From the NCBI RefSeq assembly GCF_037026685.1, contig NZ_JBANET010000018.1, forward strand, positions 25,250 to 89,249: a stretch of 64,000 bases of DNA, in the 5' to 3' direction. The translations under genes and the position numbers were made by a program. The notes below the pieces were generated by a model. That model did not search any database. It was given only the letters and a program-made list of their open reading frames with translations, and was not told where the DNA came from. This DNA comes from Orrella sp037026685. GTDB taxonomy: Bacteria > Pseudomonadota > Gammaproteobacteria > Burkholderiales > Burkholderiaceae_B. Numbering within the stretch: the first letter of the stretch is position 1; the number at the start of each line of letters is the position of its first letter. Positions 59,866 to 64,000 of this stretch are shown piece by piece.

Positions 59866-61987
59866 GGTTGTGCTCCTTCAGTTGCACCACGGCATCGACG
59901 GCGCAGGCCGGCTCACCGGCGGCGCCGACCCGCAGCGGGTTCAGGTCCATGGATTCGATCGCCGGTGCCAGGGCGGCCGCCAGTCTTCCCAGCCGCACCG
60001 CCGTGCGGGCCACCGCATGCAGGTCCAGCGCCGGCTCGCCGCGTACGCCGCCGAATACCGGTGCCATGCGCAGGCGGGCCAGCTGAAGGAGCACGTCCTG
60101 CTCGTCGAAGGGCGGCAGCAGTACGGCGAAGTCCTTGAGGGCCTCGACATACTTGCCGCCGTCGCTGACCATGACCACCGGGCCGATGCCCGGCGCCATG
60201 CGCACGCCCAGCGCAAATTCGCGGCGGGCGTCCACGCGTTGCGCCACCAGCATGCCGGTGAAGGGCACGTCCAGCGCGGCGACGCGTTGCCGGCATGTCT
60301 GCCAGGCCCGCGCCACGTCCTGCCGCGATGCCACGTCGAGGAACACCAGGCCGTGTTCGGACTTGTGGGGGATGCTGGCCGAGCAGGCCTTGAGTACCGC
60401 CCGGCCTTCCAAGGCTTCCCAGGCGCTCTCGGCCTCGGCCTGCGTGCGGCACAGGCGATGGGCGGCCACCGGAATGCCCGCCTGCGCCAGCAGGGCCAGG
60501 CTCTGCGCCTCGTCCAGCCAGCCGCCCGGTCCGGGCGCAGGCAGCGCGAAGGCCGGTGCGGATCCGGCCGGCAGGGCGTCGCGCCGGGCCGCATCGCGCA
60601 GCAGCCGGCCGTGCCCGCGCCATTGGGCCAGGGCGGCCAGCGCATCGCCCTCGTGGGCGAATACCGGCAGGCCCTGTTTCGCGAAGCTGTCCCGCACCGC
60701 CGCCTGCGGCGCGCTGACGGCGGTGGGCTTGTCGTGGCGCCGGGCAAAGCGCGCGGCCGCCTCGGCCATGCCCGGCAAGTCATAGCCTTCACCGGCCACC
60801 GGCACGCCGATCAGGAACAGATCGGCGCGCGGGTCGGCCGCCAGTACGTCCAGGGTGCGCGCGAACATATTGCCTTGCGTCAGCAGCGCGGCCGTCAGGT
60901 CGACGGGGTTCTGCGCGGCGCCGAAGGCCGGCATCACCTCGGCCAGCGCGGCTTGCGTGGCCTGGCCCAGTTCCGCCAGGGGCAGGCCCAGGTCCTGCGC
61001 GGTGTCGGCGCACAGCACGCCGACGGCACCGCTGTGGCTCATCACGACCAACTCGCCGGCCGGCCGGGGCGGCTTGGCCAGGTACAGGGACACGGCGTTG
61101 ACCAGGCCGTGGATGTCGCGCGCGCGCCAGATGCCGTGGCGCTGCAGGAAGGCGTCGATCGCCGCGTCGTCGCTGACCAGCGCGCCCGTGTGCGAGGCCG
61201 CGGCCTGCGCGCCGCGCGCGCTGCGACCGGCCTTCAGGGCGATGACGCTGGCTCCACGTGCGCGCGCACGGCGCGATACTTCGGCCAGCATGGCCGGCTC
61301 GGGCAAGGATTCCAGGTACAGCAGCACCACGGCGATGTGCGGATCGCTGGCCGCCACCAGCGCAAGTTCGCACGCGCCCGCGTCAGCGTCGTTGCCCGAG
61401 GCGACCAGGTAGCGCACGCCGATGCCGCGTTCGCGCAGCATGGCGTAGGGCATGACGCTGGCCGCGCCGCTCTGGCTGACGATGGCGACGGGGCCGTCCT
61501 GCGGCGCCATTTCCATGAACATCGTGCTGAAATTGAGCACCGCGCCCGTGGCGAAATTGGCGATGCCTTGGGCGTTGGGGCCGACCAGCCGCACGCCCAG
61601 GGACCGGGCGCGTTCGGCCAGGGCCCGCTGGCTGGCCATGCCCTGTGGGCCAGTCTCGCCGAAGCCCGAACTCATCATCACCGCGGTGCCGATGCCCTGC
61701 CGGCCGCATTGCTCGATCACCTCGGTGGCGTTTTGCGCCGATACGGCCACCACGGCGACTTCGGGCACGGCCGGCAAGGCTTGCAGGCAAGGATAGGCTC
61801 GCAAGCCCTGCACCGTTTCGCGGCGCGGGTTCACGGGATAGATCTCGCCGCGAAAGCCGAACCGCTTCAGGTAGTGGATGGGGCGTCCTCCCACCTTGTT
61901 GCGGTCTTCGGCCGCCCCGACCACGGCCACGCGCGCCGGCGAGAAGGCGCCGGCCAGGCGAGGGTCCAGCGTTATCGTGTCGCTCAT
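59855..61987 (-). CDS. ADP-forming acyl-CoA synthetase (acetate-CoA ligase family)
   Basis: A 710-residue fused alpha-beta synthetase: N-terminal CoA-binding Rossmann domain (VAVVGAAEDRNKVGGRPIHYL), succinyl-CoA-ligase-like middle (SQSGAASVMPYAM with the phospho-histidine helix region SHTGALVSDD), and a C-terminal ATP-grasp domain (KACSASIPHKSEHGLVFLDV). No GNAT domain is fused. The FerA feruloyl-CoA synthetase of sphingomonads belongs to this family. It is preceded by a Bug gene, 12 bases away. Confidence 0.9.
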   Translation of the reverse strand: MSDTITLDPRLAGAFSPARVAVVGAAEDRNKVGGRPIHYLKRFGFRGEIYPVNPRRETVQGLRAYPCLQALPAVPEVAVVAVSAQNATEVIEQCGRQGIGTAVMMSSGFGETGPQGMASQRALAERARSLGVRLVGPNAQGIANFATGAVLNFSTMFMEMAPQDGPVAIVSQSGAASVMPYAMLRERGIGVRYLVASGNDADAGACELALVAASDPHIAVVLLYLESLPEPAMLAEVSRRARARGASVIALKAGRSARGAQAAASHTGALVSDDAAIDAFLQRHGIWRARDIHGLVNAVSLYLAKPPRPAGELVVMSHSGAVGVLCADTAQDLGLPLAELGQATQAALAEVMPAFGAAQNPVDLTAALLTQGNMFARTLDVLAADPRADLFLIGVPVAGEGYDLPGMAEAAARFARRHDKPTAVSAPQAAVRDSFAKQGLPVFAHEGDALAALAQWRGHGRLLRDAARRDALPAGSAPAFALPAPGPGGWLDEAQSLALLAQAGIPVAAHRLCRTQAEAESAWEALEGRAVLKACSASIPHKSEHGLVFLDVASRQDVARAWQTCRQRVAALDVPFTGMLVAQRVDARREFALGVRMAPGIGPVVMVSDGGKYVEALKDFAVLLPPFDEQDVLLQLARLRMAPVFGGVRGEPALDLHAVARTAVRLGRLAAALAPAIESMDLNPLRVGAAGEPACAVDAVVQLKEHNHAT

Positions 61988-61999
61988 CGATGCCTGCCT

Positions 62000-62992
62000 T
62001 CAGTTCAGGCTTGCGCCCGAGCCCTTGACCACCGGCGCCCATTTCCGGATGTCGTGGCGGATCAGTTCGGCGAACTCGGCCGCCGTGTTCGTCCTGGCGT
62101 CGGCACCGGCCTCGCGCATGCGCTGCTGCATGGTCCCGGTGGCCATCACCGCGGCGATCTCGCGGTTGAGCCGGTCGATCACCGGCGCGGGCGTGCTCGC
62201 AGGCGCGACCACGCCATACCAGATCGTGACGTCGTAGTCCTTCAGGCCGGCCTCGCGGGCCGTGGGAACCTGCGGCAGCAGCGGCGAGCGCTGCGGCCCG
62301 GTCACGACCAGTGCGCGGACCTTGCCCGCCTGGATGTTCTGGACCTGCTGCGCGATGGTGTCGAACATCATCGACAGCCGTCCGCCCATCAGGTCCACCA
62401 GCGCCGGGGCCGAGCCCTTGTAGGGCACATGGGTGATATCGATGCCGGCCGTGGTGCGCAGCAGTTCGCCGGACAGGTGGTTCGAACTGCCGTTGCCGGC
62501 AGAACCGTAGGTCAGCTCGCCGGGCCGCTGGCGCGCCAGCGCGATGAGTGCATCCAGGCTGCTAGCCGGCAGCGAGGGCGGCACGACCAGCACGTTCATG
62601 GTGGTGGCCATCAGGCTGACCGGCGCGAAATCCTTGACCGGGTCGTAGCGCAGGTCCGCGTACAGGCTTGGGTTGATCGCCAGCGTGCCGGTGGTGCCGA
62701 AGAACAGCGTGTGGCCGTCGGCCGGCGCGCGGGCGACCACTTCGGCGGCGATGCTGCCGCCGGCTCCGCCGCGGTTTTCCACGATGACCTGCTGGCCCAG
62801 GCGCTCGCCCAGGCCCTGCGCCAGCATGCGCGCCATGGCGTCGGTGGGGCCGCCGGGCGGGAAAGGAACCACCAGCGTCACGGGCTGGCGCGGATAGGGC
62901 GGGGAGGCGCCGGCGTCCTGGGCGGCGCCCGCCGGGGCGGCCCATACCGCGGCGGCCAGGCACAGGGGGGCAAGCTTGCGCAAAGCGTTCAT
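62000..62992 (-). CDS. Bug/TctC-family periplasmic solute-binding protein
   Basis: A 330-residue exported protein; signal peptide to about APAGAAQ, then YPRQPVTLVVPFPPGGPTD and VPYKGSAPALVDLMGG. GGAGA lies six bases before the start. First gene of the minus-strand synthetase/crotonase/aldehyde dehydrogenase operon and divergent from the LysR gene at 63099. Confidence 0.92.
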   Translation of the reverse strand: MNALRKLAPLCLAAAVWAAPAGAAQDAGASPPYPRQPVTLVVPFPPGGPTDAMARMLAQGLGERLGQQVIVENRGGAGGSIAAEVVARAPADGHTLFFGTTGTLAINPSLYADLRYDPVKDFAPVSLMATTMNVLVVPPSLPASSLDALIALARQRPGELTYGSAGNGSSNHLSGELLRTTAGIDITHVPYKGSAPALVDLMGGRLSMMFDTIAQQVQNIQAGKVRALVVTGPQRSPLLPQVPTAREAGLKDYDVTIWYGVVAPASTPAPVIDRLNREIAAVMATGTMQQRMREAGADARTNTAAEFAELIRHDIRKWAPVVKGSGASLN

Positions 62993-63070
62993 GGTTTGTC
63001 TCCGGTTGTGGTTTTCGTCTTGCCGGGCAAGCGTAGGCATTCCCAGCCATTCTTGAAAGACGAATTAATA

Positions 63071-63098
63071 GATTTCAGATTTCACATATACTGAAATC
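63071..63098. promoter_or_regulatory. Perfect 8+8 palindrome abutting the LysR start codon
   Basis: GATTTCAG (63071-63078) and CTGAAATC (63091-63098) flank 12 bases. The right arm ends at the base before the ATG at 63099. It lies in the divergent promoter region shared with the Bug operon, so it is the likely LysR box, with self-repression built in. Confidence 0.75.
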
Positions 63099-64000
63099 AT
63101 GAAGCTGCACCTGCTTGCCACCTTTCTCCAGGTCGCCGAGGCCGGCTCCCTGTCGCGCGCCGCCCTGGCGGCCGAGATGGCCACCTCGCGGGTCAGCCAG
63201 CAGATCGCCGAGCTGGAAACCGCCTGGGGTGGCCGCCTGTTCGACCGGACAGGGCGCGGCATGGTGCTGACGGCGCTGGGCGCGCGCATGCTGCCGCAGG
63301 TGCAGCGCCTGGTGGACGAGCTGCACCGGCTGGACGTGGCGGCCCGGGATGCCGCCGGCGTACCCACCGGCCTGGTGCATGTCGGGATGCTGCCGTCGAT
63401 GTCGCGCCGGTTGCTGCCGCCGCTGCTGGCTCGCTTGCGCGAACAGGCGCCCCAGGTGCGCCTGCACGTGAGCGAAGGCTTCAGCGGCGCCCTGGACGAG
63501 CAACTGTCCTCTGGCCGCCTGGACATGATCGTCGTCAACCGCTACGGCGAGTCGGCCAAGCCGGGCGAGGACGTCCTGGGCCACATGGACACCTGCCTGA
63601 TCGGCAAGCCCGGCGCCGCCTTGCTGGCCCGGCCGACCGTATCCTTCGCGCAACTGGCCGGCCAGCCCATGGTGCTGCCGGCGCGGCCCAACGGTTTTCG
63701 CAGCATGCTCGATGCGCTGCTGCGCAGGCACGGCGTAACCCCTGCCATCGCCCTGGAGGTCGATACCGTCAACATGATGAAGGACGTGGCGCTCAGCGGC
63801 CAGGCCATGACCCTGCTGCCGGCCATGGCCGTCAGCGAGGAGCTGGCCGCCGGCGCCCTGGCGGTGTCTCGCATCGTGCGCCCCGGCATCCGGCGCACCA
63901 TTGCCTTGGGGGTGGGACGGCAACGCCCGCCCTCGCTGGCAGTCAGGTACGTGGCCGCGCAGGTTGGCCAGTTGGCTCGCCAGTTGCTGCGCGAAGCTGG
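63099..64000 (+). CDS. LysR-type regulator, 3' end cut
   Basis: The frame from the ATG at 63099 stays open to the window end (300 full codons). The N-terminus is a LysR helix-turn-helix: MKLHLLATFLQVAEAGSLSR, then a recognition helix with ATSRVSQQIAELE. The effector domain follows, with GLVHVGMLPSMSRRLLPPLL. No ribosome site is visible and the start codon directly follows a palindrome, so translation may begin on a very short leader. It probably regulates the divergent Bug/synthetase operon. Only a few C-terminal residues should be missing. Confidence 0.9.
   Translation, partial: MKLHLLATFLQVAEAGSLSRAALAAEMATSRVSQQIAELETAWGGRLFDRTGRGMVLTALGARMLPQVQRLVDELHRLDVAARDAAGVPTGLVHVGMLPSMSRRLLPPLLARLREQAPQVRLHVSEGFSGALDEQLSSGRLDMIVVNRYGESAKPGEDVLGHMDTCLIGKPGAALLARPTVSFAQLAGQPMVLPARPNGFRSMLDALLRRHGVTPAIALEVDTVNMMKDVALSGQAMTLLPAMAVSEELAAGALAVSRIVRPGIRRTIALGVGRQRPPSLAVRYVAAQVGQLARQLLREA

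Noticed and set aside
59702..63094. A 1130-codon open frame on the plus strand, antisense to the Bug/synthetase/crotonase operon
   Set aside because: It mirrors five well-conserved genes on the other strand and has no recognisable domain; long antisense frames are normal in DNA this rich in G+C.

Overview
The window is very G+C-rich, densely packed DNA from a betaproteobacterium. It is almost certainly a Bordetella, most like the larger-genome bronchiseptica/parapertussis type. The main reason is eight periplasmic Bug/TctC-family solute-binding protein genes in 64 kb, none next to TctA/TctB membrane genes, which is the known Bordetella expansion. Many GntR, IclR and LysR regulators sit beside catabolic operons. 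I see no rRNA, tRNA, insertion sequence, phage or CRISPR. No gap between genes exceeds 300 bases. One gene is cut at each end of the window: a P450 fusion on the left and a LysR regulator on the right.

Layout. 0-2.3 kb: the 3' part of a self-sufficient P450-reductase fusion and a GntR/UTRA regulator. 2.5-10.3 kb (+): a polyamine/opine-type ABC importer followed by a multi-subunit FAD/2Fe-2S amino-acid or opine dehydrogenase with two DAO-type subunits. 10.3-20.1 kb: a GntR/FCD repressor divergent from a catabolic operon (metallo-hydrolase, Bug, SDR, MmgE/PrpD) that runs into a branched-chain-type ABC importer with a fused LivM-LivG protein. 20.2-23.1 kb (+): an OmpR/histidine-kinase pair and an MlaA-like lipoprotein. 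23.2-29.9 kb (-): Bug, MmgE/PrpD, Bug and a beta-hydroxyacid dehydrogenase, closed by a clear terminator, then a second operon (CMD protein, dehydrogenase, cupin, NIPSNAP). 30.0-36.8 kb: LysR, a lone Bug gene, and a minus-strand operon of FMN hydroxyacid oxidase, TauD-like dioxygenase, RraA-like aldolase, Bug and IclR. 37.0-42.6 kb (+): CoA-transferase, three-piece biotin-dependent carboxylase, Bug. 42.6-50.9 kb (-): a GntR gene and a D-erythronate-type pathway (otnK, otnC, otnI, denD) with a TRAP importer and its own GntR gene. 51-55.6 kb: amidase, a small orphan protein resembling type III secreted filament proteins, an exported CMD-like protein, SDR and AraC. 55.7-64 kb: a Bug gene and a minus-strand operon of Bug, ADP-forming acyl-CoA synthetase, two enoyl-CoA hydratases and an aldehyde dehydrogenase, divergent from a LysR gene. 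That set is the one expected for side-chain shortening of a hydroxycinnamate such as ferulate.

How it fits together. Each block pairs an importer or binding protein with a short catabolic route and a local regulator. The regulatory DNA is often readable. There are three operator units at 14-bp steps before the first ABC operon. A nearly identical palindrome lies over the promoters at 11.17 and 25.48 kb, suggesting that one regulator controls two separate operons. Long palindromes precede otnK and the last LysR gene. Perfect hairpins fill several gaps between converging genes. A ten-copy hexamer repeat just upstream of the NIPSNAP gene carries a Shine-Dalgarno-like core in every unit.
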